Assembly: GCF_029323795.1 (NCBI RefSeq)
Contig: NZ_CP119758.1
Location: 5,002,786-5,066,785, forward strand
Length of the DNA stretch: 64,000 nucleotides
Direction: 5' to 3'
DNA from: Zobellia alginiliquefaciens
GTDB taxonomy: Bacteria; Bacteroidota; Bacteroidia; Flavobacteriales; Flavobacteriaceae
Made by a program: the position numbers and the translations under genes. The notes under the pieces are model-generated. The model did not search any database and was not told where the DNA came from. It was given only the letters and a program-made list of their open reading frames with translations. Positions 53,626-64,000 of the stretch are shown here, piece after piece (the first letter of the stretch is position 1; each line of letters opens with the position of its first letter).

Positions 53626-54537
53626 ATGAACAGACGAAAATTCATTAAAAACACCACCGCCTCTAGTGCACTTGTTGGTCTGGGCGGACTTTCTTTAAGT
53701 TCTTGTTTTGGCGATGTCAAAAAACACATCACCATATTACATACCAATGATGTTCACAGTCATATAGACCCCTTCCCAACGGATCACTCCGAGTTTCCCA
53801 ACCTTGGCGGTCTAGCTAGAAGAGCAACCTTGGTGGAAAGTATCAGAAAAGAAAATCCAAATACCTTACTTTTTGATGCCGGTGATATTTTTCAAGGCAC
53901 ACCATATTTCAATTTTTACGGTGGAGAGTTGGAATTTAAGCTCATGAGCAAGCTAAAATATGATGCGGCCACCATTGGAAACCATGATTTTGATAATGGT
54001 ATAGATGGTTTGTTGGCTCAAATGCCCAATGCGGATTTTGAAATGATAAACGCCAATTACGACTTTAAAAACACGGTTATGGACGGTCATGTAAAACCGT
54101 ACAAGACCTACATGGTTGACGACATAAAAATAGGGGTGTACGGACTTGGCATTGAACTTAACGGCCTGGTGACCAAAAAACTGTACAAAGAAACCCAGTA
54201 CCTAGCACCCATTGAAATTGCACAGGATACGGAACGCACTTTAAAAAATGAAGAGAATTGCGACCTTATCGTTTGCCTTTCTCATTTAGGGTACGAATAC
54301 AAAAACAAACAGAAGCCCCATGACCTTGCCATGGCCACAACGTTAGAATACACAGATTTAATCATTGGCGGCCACACCCATACTTTCTTAGAGAAACCTA
54401 CGGTTGTAGAAAATAAATTAGGCCGCAATGTACTGGTCAACCAAGTAGGTTGTTTTGGCATTAATTTAGGGCGAATAGATTTCTACTTTGACGGTTCAAA
54501 GAACAGTAATGCTTCAGGCGTCTCCATCCATGTTTAA
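53626..54537 (+). CDS. 5'-nucleotidase N-terminal metallophosphatase domain, probable Tat substrate
   Basis: A 303-residue exported protein whose N-terminus is MNRRKFIKNTTASSA (twin-arginine) and ends with the possible lipobox LSSC (near residue 27). The rest is the metal-binding domain: LHTNDVHSH (metal ligands Asp and His), DAGDIFQGTPYF, GNHDFDNG (active-site His and Asp), CLSHLGYEY and GGHTHTF. There is no C-terminal nucleotide-binding domain; it is supplied by the upstream gene. The pair could act on periplasmic 5'-nucleotides as a heteromer (inference). Codon use is like the neighbours. Confidence 0.9.
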   Translation: MNRRKFIKNTTASSALVGLGGLSLSSCFGDVKKHITILHTNDVHSHIDPFPTDHSEFPNLGGLARRATLVESIRKENPNTLLFDAGDIFQGTPYFNFYGGELEFKLMSKLKYDAATIGNHDFDNGIDGLLAQMPNADFEMINANYDFKNTVMDGHVKPYKTYMVDDIKIGVYGLGIELNGLVTKKLYKETQYLAPIEIAQDTERTLKNEENCDLIVCLSHLGYEYKNKQKPHDLAMATTLEYTDLIIGGHTHTFLEKPTVVENKLGRNVLVNQVGCFGINLGRIDFYFDGSKNSNASGVSIHV

Positions 54538-54539
54538 GT

Positions 54540-54995
54540 ATGATAAGAATTGAACGTACCACATATCAAAACAAACACTTTCCGGTTCTAGTTGCCCAAT
54601 TGGACGATTATTTAAGTGAAACCGATGGTGATGAACATGATTTCTATCACCAATATAACGGCATAGAAAGCCTTAATCACGTAGTTATTGCCTATTCAAA
54701 TGAAGTAGCCGTAGGCTGTGGAGCTATAAAAGAATTCGATTCTGATACTGTGGAAGTAAAGCGAATGTACGTTTCACCAGAAACCCGGGGCCAAGGAATA
54801 GCTTCCCTACTTTTAAAAGAATTGGAAAAATGGACTTCCGAACTAAATTTTAAAAATTGCATTTTAGAAACAGGCAAACGCCAACCCGAAGCTATTGCCC
54901 TTTACACCAAAAACAAGTATAAAGTAATTCCCAATTACGGGCAATACAAAGGCATGGAAAATAGTGTCTGTTTCAAAAAAGAACTGACTCCCTAA
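54540..54995 (+). CDS. GNAT-family acetyltransferase
   Basis: A 151-residue N-acetyltransferase. The acetyl-CoA motif RMYVSPETRGQGIASLLLKELEKW (motif A) is clear, followed by ILETGKRQPEAIALYTKNKYK. It resembles the small GNAT enzymes that act on amino acids, antibiotics or proteins; the substrate is unknown. It follows the split nucleotidase with two bases between stop and start. Confidence 0.88.
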   Translation: MIRIERTTYQNKHFPVLVAQLDDYLSETDGDEHDFYHQYNGIESLNHVVIAYSNEVAVGCGAIKEFDSDTVEVKRMYVSPETRGQGIASLLLKELEKWTSELNFKNCILETGKRQPEAIALYTKNKYKVIPNYGQYKGMENSVCFKKELTP

Positions 54996-55297
54996 TTATC
55001 CAACACATATTCGGTTATTTCCTGATGCTCTTGCTCCAAGGAAACACTTGGGTATGATTTTCCAGCTTTTCGGTACCAATACCCAGCATTAAACTTATCC
55101 CCCTCAACCCTATGCAGGTAGGCATGAATCCAACTCCCCATTGTATTGAACATATCTTGGGCAATATCATGGGATGCCTCCCAATTATCACTTCCCGCAA
55201 ACCATAAGGCTTTCAGCGCCTCAGGCCAATCTGCAGGAGGGTTCGGACCACTTAATGTTTGTTTAAAATCTTCGTAACTCTTTGGTGTTGCCATCAA
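54992..55297 (-). CDS. Conserved small protein of unknown function
   Basis: A 101-residue cytoplasmic protein. The pattern ALWFAGSDNWEASHDIAQDM-x-IHAYLHRVEGDKFNAGYWYRKAGKS is shared, as I recall, by small hypothetical proteins in several phyla, with no known function. It has no signal peptide. Its 3' end overlaps the GNAT gene stop by four bases (convergent). A start one codon later (MATPK) is also possible. Confidence 0.78.
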   Translation of the reverse strand: MMATPKSYEDFKQTLSGPNPPADWPEALKALWFAGSDNWEASHDIAQDMFNTMGSWIHAYLHRVEGDKFNAGYWYRKAGKSYPSVSLEQEHQEITEYVLDN

Positions 55298-55366
55298 TTT
55301 ATGGTGTCATTTGTTTTTAGCTACACAAAAATACCTAATTTCGATTGAAATTAACCGTATGCTTTA

Positions 55367-56596
55367 ATGGTTCAATTCTTACGAAGCTTACTCCCTTGGA
55401 GACCACTACCCTATGTGCTGGCACTACTCACCACAATGGTCATTTTATGCATTCATATGCTCCCGAGCGTTGATAGTATGCTTAATGAAAACAACACTCA
55501 GATTTCCCATGTTTTTTTAAGGTCTCAAATAAATTATCACAAGGAAATAGCTCCTTTTGCCAGAAGACCGCTGACCACCTTATTAATTGAGGGTTCGCAA
55601 CATCTGTTCGGTTTTAAAGCGGGTTATGCTTTTATTCTTGTTAACTTCTTACTACTGGGATTAAGCGGTGTTTTGATATATTGGCTATCCCTTATTCTTA
55701 AAGCTACCAAGTGGCAAGGGATAATTAATATGATGGTGTTTTTTACATCGTTTTCGGTTTGGTTCGCTTTTTTTCCTCCGGTATTCACGTATGACGAACC
55801 TTTGCAATATTGCTTGTTGCTTACGGCAATTATTGCTTTTGTAAGACGAAAATGGTTTTGGTACGTAACTCTGTTCTCTTTGGCAATGGTAGCAAGGGAA
55901 ACCAGTGTTCTTCTGCTTCCCGCTCTTATTTTATTGTTGCCGGGAACTGAAAACCACCCTCGAGAGAAACTAGGGCCCAATCTGAAAAAAAATGGGTTTC
56001 TTATTCTATCCCCTATCTTGTTCTACGGATGTTATATTATCTTTTTCATTTATCATCAAAGGCTATTGCACGCCACCCATACTGAAATTGCCAGTAGATA
56101 CTCCTGTTTTTTAGAAAATATTGAAAGTACAAAGAACCTAGTTGAATCCGTAGTATCCATTTTCATTACTTTGGGGCCATTTCTATATTTCACCTGTTTC
56201 TACCTGAATCAAAAGGGAAACGAAGCATGGAAAACCAGTTTTGTCTATGCTTTCCTATTGACCGCCCTCATCAACACACCTCTGGTTTTTATGACCGCAT
56301 TTGCACGGGAATCAAGATTATTTGCTCTACCTCTAATCTTTTTGTGGCCCGTATTTATGCAGCTTTTAACCGATTACCTGAAACCATTATCACTTAAAAC
56401 AACCTACCAAAAATTATTGGAAAATAGGAAAATGCTACTTCTGCTCGGGATGCTTATTTTAACAAGTTTTCTTTTCTGTTTCGTTTATTACCCTAGCCTT
56501 GAGCTAGGCGAGAACACTTATTTTGCAGGTTATATCTTTAGTGTTTATCTTGTACTTTCACTTCACTATTGCACCTACAAAACCTTATCCAAATAA
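55367..56596 (+). CDS. Multi-pass membrane protein, possible GT-C glycosyltransferase
   Basis: A 409-residue integral membrane protein with about nine to eleven hydrophobic helices (first near residues 15-35). The first outer loop contains NYHKEIAPFARRPLTTLLIEG and a later outer loop FPPVFTYDEPLQYCLL has an acidic residue pair, both features seen in GT-C type lipid-linked glycosyltransferases. However, no specific family motif is certain. It lies next to ligA but is divergent from it, and has a near -7 box (TAATTTCG) at about 55336. The function is uncertain. Confidence 0.7.
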   Translation: MVQFLRSLLPWRPLPYVLALLTTMVILCIHMLPSVDSMLNENNTQISHVFLRSQINYHKEIAPFARRPLTTLLIEGSQHLFGFKAGYAFILVNFLLLGLSGVLIYWLSLILKATKWQGIINMMVFFTSFSVWFAFFPPVFTYDEPLQYCLLLTAIIAFVRRKWFWYVTLFSLAMVARETSVLLLPALILLLPGTENHPREKLGPNLKKNGFLILSPILFYGCYIIFFIYHQRLLHATHTEIASRYSCFLENIESTKNLVESVVSIFITLGPFLYFTCFYLNQKGNEAWKTSFVYAFLLTALINTPLVFMTAFARESRLFALPLIFLWPVFMQLLTDYLKPLSLKTTYQKLLENRKMLLLLGMLILTSFLFCFVYYPSLELGENTYFAGYIFSVYLVLSLHYCTYKTLSK

Positions 56597-56626
56597 CAAG
56601 GTGCATACGCTAGAATCAACCTGTTT

Positions 56627-58627
<2,001 letters not shown>

Positions 58628-58681
58628 CTAACTAAGTGTTTCTGTAATCTTAATGTGCTTTTGAAGAATTGTTGGCGTGAA

Positions 58682-59545
58682 TTACGCCAGAATACTCTTT
58701 GTCATTCGATCGTTACCAAACATATCTTTTCGGACCTCAATTTCTGAAAAATTATGTTGAAGTAAAAGTGCTTCGGTTTCTTTTGCCAAATACTGATTGA
58801 TTTCAAAAAAGAGTCTTCCCTTTTCCAAAAGATGGTGTTTTGCGAATTTCGTTATCGCTTCGTAAAAAATAAGCGGATTTTCATCTGAAACAAAAAGGGC
58901 CAAACCCGGTTCATGCTCCAATACATTTTTATGCATTTCCTGCTTTTCAAGTTGCCGCACATAAGGAGGATTAGAGACTATGAGGTGAAAATCCGAAGCA
59001 AACATACCTCCCTCTAGAATATCGGCCTCTATAAACTCGACTTTAACCGAATTTAAGGCTGCATTGTTCTTAGCCATTTGCAATGCGTTTGCCGATACAT
59101 CCAAGGCAAATACCTGGGCGTCCGGTAAATATTTAGCCAATGAAATGGCAATACAACCGCTTCCCGTACCGATGTCCAAAATCCGGATATTACTATTTTT
59201 GTCCGTGCATTCCGTTTCTACTTCGTCAATAATCCACCGTACCAGCTCTTCTGTTTCCGGTCTTGGAATAAGCACATGTTCATTTACCTTAAAATCAAGG
59301 TCCATAAAACTGGTCTCACCCATTATATATTGAACAGGTCTTTGCAATTTAAGCTCTGTCAAAGCATCAAAGAGTGGTTGTTCCTCATCTTTTGTTAAAG
59401 TTAAATTGGGTTGCAAGGCCAGTACAAAACGTTCTAGTTGCAAATAATGGTCTATAAGCAAATAGAAGAAACTATCTACTTCTTCCTTTGGGTACAGTTC
59501 ATCCAATTCTTTGTGATAAATATTCTTTATTTCTTTTAAAACCAT
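58682..59545 (-). CDS. prmC: Peptide chain release factor N5-glutamine methyltransferase
   Basis: Methylates the GGQ glutamine of release factors 1 and 2 with S-adenosylmethionine. Length 287 residues. Seen: an N-terminal helical domain (about 1-85), then the SAM motif ILDIGTGSGCIAISLA, and the substrate motif NPPYV (near residue 195). It is 57 bases upstream of ligA on the same strand. Confidence 0.94.
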   Translation of the reverse strand: MVLKEIKNIYHKELDELYPKEEVDSFFYLLIDHYLQLERFVLALQPNLTLTKDEEQPLFDALTELKLQRPVQYIMGETSFMDLDFKVNEHVLIPRPETEELVRWIIDEVETECTDKNSNIRILDIGTGSGCIAISLAKYLPDAQVFALDVSANALQMAKNNAALNSVKVEFIEADILEGGMFASDFHLIVSNPPYVRQLEKQEMHKNVLEHEPGLALFVSDENPLIFYEAITKFAKHHLLEKGRLFFEINQYLAKETEALLLQHNFSEIEVRKDMFGNDRMTKSILA

Positions 59546-59564
59546 GGTCTACAAGCAGTATTTA

Positions 59565-60056
59565 TTACAATTTAGCCACCATATAAACAGGACAAGAATA
59601 GTGGCCGGTGTCACCTAATGGCTTATCTATATATTCAAATCCCATCTTGGCATACAATTTTTGTGCAGCTTTCATGTACGGCATGGTCTCAAGGTAAATT
59701 TTATCAAAATTGAATTCCTTTGCTTTTTTCAAACATTGCTTCAACATTTGAGAACCAATTCCCTTTCCTCTGGCCTCTTCCAAAAAATACATTTTTTGAA
59801 GTTCACAAATATTATCTTTGCAATTATCTAATTGTGCAACTCCGGCGCAGCCCAAGATAATGCCATTTTCTTCCAAAACTAAGTAAGCAGCTCTTGGTTT
59901 ATCATAATTTTCGAACATATGGTCCAAGGTTACATCAGCATAGGCGGTTCCTACTTTAGGTGCACCCAAATCCACTAAAACCTTGCGAATCAAAGCCGCA
60001 ACTTGCACATTATCTTCCTTTCTTATATTACGAATGTTCACGGCACTCATTTCCAA
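59565..60056 (-). CDS. GNAT-family acetyltransferase
   Basis: A 163-residue acetyltransferase with the motif A pattern QKMYFLEEARGKGIGSQMLKQCLKKA and a C-terminal YLETMPYMKAAQKLYAKMGFEYID. The N-terminus (VNIRNIRKEDNVQVAALIRKVL) fits the fold. It belongs to a group of small GNAT proteins whose substrates are mostly unknown. It lies between prmC and the divergent ribD. Confidence 0.88.
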   Translation of the reverse strand: MEMSAVNIRNIRKEDNVQVAALIRKVLVDLGAPKVGTAYADVTLDHMFENYDKPRAAYLVLEENGIILGCAGVAQLDNCKDNICELQKMYFLEEARGKGIGSQMLKQCLKKAKEFNFDKIYLETMPYMKAAQKLYAKMGFEYIDKPLGDTGHYSCPVYMVAKL

Positions 60057-60138
60057 TAAATAAAATTATATTTTTACGGTGTGAAGATACGCAGAAATGT
60101 GCGCATGTCACTTGTCAAAAATACCGCGAACAAAGCCT

Positions 60139-61224
60139 ATGCCGACTAACGAACCCCAATCTCAATCTATACCATCCGAAGACGAAAGCTATATGCTACG
60201 TTGTTTAGAGATCGCTAAAAATGGTTTAGGCACAACTGCCCCTAACCCAATGGTAGGCGCAGTAATTGTTTACAATGGAAAGATATTAGGCGAAGGATTC
60301 ACTAGTCCCTACGGCGGACCACATGCGGAGGTAAATGCCATTAATTCCGTTACCGATAAAACACTTCTTAAACAAGCCACTATATATGTAACCTTGGAAC
60401 CTTGTTCGCACCACGGGAAAACGCCGCCCTGTGCTGACTTGATTGCCAAACACGGCATTCAACGAGTGGTTATTGGTCTTGTTGACCCGCATACAAAAGT
60501 TGCTGGCAAAGGCATAGCAAAGCTTAAAAATGCGGGGAGCGAAGTGGTAACCGGCTGCTTAGAGGTAGAATGCCGGGAACACCACCGCCGTTTTTTGACT
60601 TTTCAAGAAAAGAAGCGACCTTATATTGTTTTAAAATGGGCGCAAACTGCAGATGGTTTTGTGGCTCCGGAAAAACAAGAACGTGCCAAAAACCCAGAAC
60701 CCTATTGGATTACCAATGCATATTCGCGTCAGCTAGTTCACAAATGGCGTAGTGAGGAACAAAGTATTTTGGCAGGTACAAATACGGTACTGCAAGACAA
60801 CCCTAAACTGGATGTCCGCTTATTCACAGGAAAAAACCCGATTCGTTTAGTACTGGACAGAAAATTAAAAATAAGTGCCGATTACCATGTGCTGGACGGT
60901 AGTATCCCCACGCTGGTATTAACGGAGATAGCAGACAAAAAGCTCCAAAAAGATTCTATTGAATATAAGTTGATTAATTTTAATGAAAACCTCCCTGAAC
61001 AAATCTGCACTATCCTTCATGAGGAAAATATAACCAGCGTTTTTGTAGAAGGTGGCAGCCAGACCTTGCAGACTTTTATCGATTCGGGTGTATGGGATGA
61101 AGCCAGGGTTTTTACAGGTAGTACATCCTTTGGAAACGGAATATCAGCACCCAGACTAAAAGGAAAAATCAAAACAACTAAGTCCATTGGTGGTGACACC
61201 TTAAACATATATACAAATGATTAA
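60139..61224 (+). CDS. ribD: Bifunctional riboflavin biosynthesis deaminase/reductase
   Basis: Two steps of riboflavin synthesis: deamination then reduction of the pyrimidine intermediate. The N-terminal zinc deaminase domain has HAEVNAI (about residue 59) and PCSHHGKTPPC (about residue 86), and the C-terminal reductase domain follows from about residue 150. I use the ATG at 60139 because conserved RibD proteins begin a few residues before the YMLRCLEIAKNGLG motif; an ATG at 60097 would add 14 residues. The 3' end overlaps the next gene by eight bases. No FMN riboswitch is seen in the short upstream gap. Confidence 0.92.
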   Translation: MPTNEPQSQSIPSEDESYMLRCLEIAKNGLGTTAPNPMVGAVIVYNGKILGEGFTSPYGGPHAEVNAINSVTDKTLLKQATIYVTLEPCSHHGKTPPCADLIAKHGIQRVVIGLVDPHTKVAGKGIAKLKNAGSEVVTGCLEVECREHHRRFLTFQEKKRPYIVLKWAQTADGFVAPEKQERAKNPEPYWITNAYSRQLVHKWRSEEQSILAGTNTVLQDNPKLDVRLFTGKNPIRLVLDRKLKISADYHVLDGSIPTLVLTEIADKKLQKDSIEYKLINFNENLPEQICTILHEENITSVFVEGGSQTLQTFIDSGVWDEARVFTGSTSFGNGISAPRLKGKIKTTKSIGGDTLNIYTND

Positions 61225-61822
61225 GAATATTATTTTTGACTTTGGCGATGTATTCATCAACTTGGATAAGGGAATCATTTTCCGAGAAATGGAAAAATTT
61301 GGCGGATCTATAGATCTAACGCCAGAAATGATTGAACTAAACGGTGTGTATGAGGTAGGTGGAATGACTTCCGATGACTTTGTCACTCGGCTTCAAAACC
61401 AATACCCCAATGCGAATGCCACGGAAATAGCGAACATTTGGAACTCAATGCTACTGGACTTTCCTGAAGAACGATTGGAATTCATTGAAAATCTGGCCAA
61501 AGAAAACGAATACCGCCTTTTTCTATTAAGCAATACCAATGAGCTCCACATTACCCATGTGGAGCAAAAAATGGGCACTGAGCGTTATGCTCGTTTTAAA
61601 AAGCCTTTTGAGAAGTTTTACCTTTCCCATGAAATCAACCTAAGAAAACCAAATGCGGAAATCTATCAGTTTGTTTTGGATGAAAACGGACTAAAAGCGG
61701 AAGAAACCTTCTTTATAGACGACACAAAAGAAAATACGGATGCCGCCGAAAAGCTAGGTATAACTTGTTGGAATATTCAGGTTGGTAAAGAAGACATTAT
61801 TCAATTGAAATCAAAATTATAA
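61217..61822 (+). CDS. HAD-IA family hydrolase
   Basis: A 201-residue haloacid dehalogenase-like phosphatase. Motif I FDFGDVFINLD (catalytic Asp8), motif II LLSNTNE (near residue 103), the conserved Lys (RKPNAEIY, near 147), and motif III FFIDDTKENTDAAEKLG. The cap is helical. It overlaps ribD by eight bases, so one might suspect it is the missing phosphatase of the riboflavin pathway (dephosphorylation of the pyrimidine intermediate); that activity is carried out by HAD enzymes in other bacteria (inference). Confidence 0.88.
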   Translation: MIKNIIFDFGDVFINLDKGIIFREMEKFGGSIDLTPEMIELNGVYEVGGMTSDDFVTRLQNQYPNANATEIANIWNSMLLDFPEERLEFIENLAKENEYRLFLLSNTNELHITHVEQKMGTERYARFKKPFEKFYLSHEINLRKPNAEIYQFVLDENGLKAEETFFIDDTKENTDAAEKLGITCWNIQVGKEDIIQLKSKL

Positions 61823-61823
61823 A

Positions 61824-62687
61824 ATGGAGTCACTTGCCTTGAGCATACTGGCTTCTAGCCTCATATTTATAATTTTTAAGCTCTACACCCGGTTTAAAGT
61901 CAACACCCTTTTTGCTATTGTCACTAATTATTATGTAGCCGCAGGTGTAGGCGTTTTACGCTACCAGGGAGAAACCCGTATAACGGAAGTACCCGGAAAA
62001 CCATGGTTTTTAGGCACTTTTATCTTAGGTATTCTTTTTATAGTAGTCTTTAACCTCATGGCTAAGGCTTCACAAAAAGTAGGTGTATCGGTAACATCGG
62101 TAGCCACCAAAATGTCATTTGTTATTCCGGTTATAATTGGCGTTCTCCTGTACGCCGAAGAATTAGGTTATGTAAAAACGTTCGGAATCATATTAGCACT
62201 TGCGGCCGTCTATTTCACTTCCATTAAAGAACCTGTAAAGAAATTTGAAAAATCAGCTTTAATTCTTCCCGTTCTTGTGTTTCTTGGTTCTGGAATTATT
62301 GACGCAAGTCTAAAATACATTCAGGAAATTCACATTAAAGAAGAAGAGTATCCTATTTTTTCCGCCACCGTTTTTGCCTCTGCCGCCTGTATTGGTTTTT
62401 TAATTACCCTCTTTAAGATCAAAGACCTTCGGGCAACTTATAATTGGAATACCTTGTTAGGCGGAATAGCCCTAGGAGTTGTAAATTACTTTTCAATTTT
62501 CTTTCTTCTAAAAGCTTTGCGGAACGATACATTGAACAGTTCATCCGTATTTACCATAAACAATGTAGCCATAGTAATGTTCACTACGCTTTTAGGAATA
62601 CTTTTATTCAAAGAAAAGATAAGCTCCAAGAATTGGGGCGGTATTGCTTTGGCCATTACCAGTATAATTTTAGTTGCTTTTGGCTGA
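61824..62687 (+). CDS. EamA/DMT-family transporter
   Basis: A 287-residue inner-membrane protein of about ten helices, arranged as two EamA repeats. The conserved second-repeat end SSVFTINNVAIVMFTTLLGILLFKEKIS is clear. The substrate is unknown; family members export amino acids or metabolites. It starts immediately after the HAD gene and its TGA stop shares the A with the ATG of the next gene (TGATG), so it is in the same operon. Confidence 0.88.
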   Translation: MESLALSILASSLIFIIFKLYTRFKVNTLFAIVTNYYVAAGVGVLRYQGETRITEVPGKPWFLGTFILGILFIVVFNLMAKASQKVGVSVTSVATKMSFVIPVIIGVLLYAEELGYVKTFGIILALAAVYFTSIKEPVKKFEKSALILPVLVFLGSGIIDASLKYIQEIHIKEEEYPIFSATVFASAACIGFLITLFKIKDLRATYNWNTLLGGIALGVVNYFSIFFLLKALRNDTLNSSSVFTINNVAIVMFTTLLGILLFKEKISSKNWGGIALAITSIILVAFG

Positions 62688-63292
62688 TGGAAGAGATAAA
62701 TGACACCTATAAGACCCTTGCCAAACCCTCTGAAGAAATTCTATTCAAAGAGAAGAAGAGTAAATTCTACGGCTATGCCTTTCCTGTTAAAAACGAAGCT
62801 GAGGTTAAACTACGCATTGAAGAACTTAGAAAAAAGCACCCCAACGCGAACCATGTATGTTACGCATGGCAACTAGGAATTTCAGAATTAAATTATCGTG
62901 CCAATGATGATGGCGAACCCAATAATTCTGCCGGAATGCCAATTTACGGACAAATTCAATCTTTTGATGTCACGAACACTTTGGTAGCGGTTGCCCGTAT
63001 TTTTGGCGGAACAAAATTGGGTGTGGGCGGATTAATAAGTGCTTATAAAATGGGGGCCAAACTTGCTCTAGAAAATTCTAACATAGTAGAACGAATAGTT
63101 CAAAAACAGTATAAACTTACTTTTGAATATGCGCAGATGGATGTTGTAATGCGGATAATCAAACAAAAGAATCTACAGATTGTTTCACAAAAAATGGAAA
63201 TGGATTGCGAGCTAATTATAGCTGTTCGAAAAAGTGAAGCCGAACAAATAAAGGATGTTTTTGTAGGAATTTACGGAGTTGACATTATTTAA
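62687..63292 (+). CDS. YigZ/IMPACT family protein
   Basis: A 201-residue protein starting with MEEINDTYKTLAKPSEEILFKEKKSKFYGYAFPV, which is the standard YigZ N-terminus. The hallmark YRANDDGEPNNSAGMPIYGQI and the RIFGGTKLGVGGLI helix are present. The family is of uncertain function (translation-linked IMPACT homologue). The real start is the ATG at 62687 overlapping the stop of the transporter; an apparent upstream extension of the frame has no homology. Confidence 0.92.
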   Translation: MEEINDTYKTLAKPSEEILFKEKKSKFYGYAFPVKNEAEVKLRIEELRKKHPNANHVCYAWQLGISELNYRANDDGEPNNSAGMPIYGQIQSFDVTNTLVAVARIFGGTKLGVGGLISAYKMGAKLALENSNIVERIVQKQYKLTFEYAQMDVVMRIIKQKNLQIVSQKMEMDCELIIAVRKSEAEQIKDVFVGIYGVDII

Positions 63293-63376
63293 CGTCCAAT
63301 TCCATTTATTTAACAGGCTCACCCCTAACGGAATTTCCAAAAACGACAAACCTATTTCTTCGAATAAAAGTAAAAA

Positions 63377-63793
63377 TTAGAGTGGTTTTTTCTCGCTTTT
63401 TTCTATTAAATCCAGAAGGTATTTTGGGCATCTAACAGGCCGTTTATTTTTCATATTAATGAAGACTAAAACAGTATTGGCTTCTACCAGAATTTCATCC
63501 TTTTCATTATAGATTACATAGTCGAATTCGATCTTAACAGACGGTGTTTTTTTGAGCGTCGTTTTAACGGTAATTAGGTCGTCATAAAAGGCCGATTTCT
63601 TGTAGTTCATAGATAAAGAAACAACTGGTAACATAATTCCGTTTTCTTCCATTTTTTTGTAGGAAATACCTGTACCTCTCAACCACTCAACCCTCCCCAT
63701 CTCCAAGTACTGCGCATAGTTCCCGTGATAGACCACTCCCATCTGATCTGTTTCGGAATATCGTACTCTAAAAGAAATATTGTTAAAACTCAT
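63377..63793 (-). CDS. Acyl-CoA thioesterase, hotdog fold
   Basis: A 138-residue 4HBT/YbgC-type thioesterase. Seen: FRVRYSETDQMGVVYHGNYAQYLEMGRVEWLRGTG, with the catalytic Asp in the SETDQMG segment and the conserved H-x-x-Y-x-Y pattern. The substrate is expected to be a short or medium acyl-CoA. It is divergent from whatever gene starts beyond the window and ends 84 bases after yigZ. Confidence 0.92.
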   Translation of the reverse strand: MSFNNISFRVRYSETDQMGVVYHGNYAQYLEMGRVEWLRGTGISYKKMEENGIMLPVVSLSMNYKKSAFYDDLITVKTTLKKTPSVKIEFDYVIYNEKDEILVEANTVLVFINMKNKRPVRCPKYLLDLIEKSEKKPL

Positions 63794-64000
63794 AAATTAT
63801 CATGTAAAAATTATATCTTTAAAAGATTTCGTTTTTTGGTTTCTGAACATGCAAAAAAAAAAGGGTAAATTCAATAGTGTTTGATTTTTTTTTTAGTTTT
63901 TTTGTTCACATATTTGCCCCCCGAGAAAGTTAGGAATATCCCATATACTTTCGACTGACTTACAAAATCACTAACCAACAAAAATAAGATAAACTTTCGC
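63794..64000 (+). promoter_or_regulatory. Promoter-like region of a rightward gene beyond the window
   Basis: There is no coding sequence. Two long T tracts, a CATATTTG (one mismatch from TAnnTTTG) at about 63908-63916 and a twice-repeated ACTTTCG element (about 63948 and 63992) are seen. The next gene lies beyond the end. In many flavobacteria dnaA lies beside this thioesterase, so dnaA is the expected neighbour, but no complete DnaA box (TTATCCACA) is found here. Confidence 0.35.

Noticed and set aside
62444..62686. N-terminal extension of the YigZ frame into the transporter gene
   Set aside because: This portion overlaps the transporter's conserved second repeat and has no family pattern. 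The standard YigZ N-terminus begins at 62687.

Overview
This 64 kb window is chromosomal core sequence from a member of the Bacteroidota, almost certainly family Flavobacteriaceae. The evidence is AT-rich DNA, type IX secretion-linked genes (a PorD/DUF4835 protein and a PorP/SprF barrel), the Bacteroidota form of RNA polymerase omega, the bacilliredoxin YtxJ, many SCK/SCGG-type lipoprotein signal peptides, and repeated matches to the Bacteroidota -7 promoter element TAnnTTTG. I see no insertion sequence, prophage, CRISPR array, tRNA or rRNA gene. The only stable RNA gene I recognise is the small SRP RNA (ffs) near 14.3 kb.

Layout. 0-2.7 kb holds leuA and leuB, separated by an unusual inverted repeat. 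2.7-14.2 kb holds pheT, secreted thioredoxin-fold, fasciclin and propeller-like proteins, an ABC-F ATPase with one degenerate ATP site, a TalC-type transaldolase and a short-chain dehydrogenase. 14.3-17.6 kb holds ffs, a glutaminyl cyclase lipoprotein, a thioesterase and a beta-helix lipoprotein. 17.8-22.8 kb is the most distinctive stretch: a LytTR regulator whose receiver lacks the phospho-acceptor Asp, a tiny lipoprotein built of acidic 14-residue repeats behind a palindromic leader, a TPR sensor kinase, its response regulator, and an unrecognised protein. 22.9-40 kb carries housekeeping genes (glyA, fahA, ytxJ, clpB, smpB, pcm, yggS, miaA, gluconokinase) mixed with a PorP/SprF-coiled coil-SPOR fusion, an exonuclease/GIY-YIG fusion and a K+ channel with a zinc ribbon tail. 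40-52.7 kb is a leftward block of envelope and housekeeping genes: DUF6913-dapA, bamD-rpoZ-coaBC-porD-recN, fabI, GT2-ybbR-coaE, and an RprXY-like two-component pair. 52.8-64 kb has a split 5'-nucleotidase, ligA, prmC, ribD-HAD-EamA-yigZ and a divergent thioesterase. The window ends in a promoter-like region that by flavobacterial synteny may lie just upstream of dnaA (inference).

How the parts fit. Branched-chain amino acid synthesis, lysine/peptidoglycan precursor synthesis (dapA), CoA synthesis (coaBC, coaE), riboflavin synthesis (ribD), tyrosine catabolism (fahA) and C1 metabolism (glyA) give the metabolic core. bamD, porD, the PorP/SprF fusion, YbbR and several lipoproteins serve the cell envelope. 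The 17.8-22.8 kb cluster is the best candidate for an undescribed system: a surface or periplasmic lipoprotein, possibly Ca2+-binding, next to its own sensory and regulatory genes. This functional link is inference from position, a shared terminator arrangement and the sequence features listed below.
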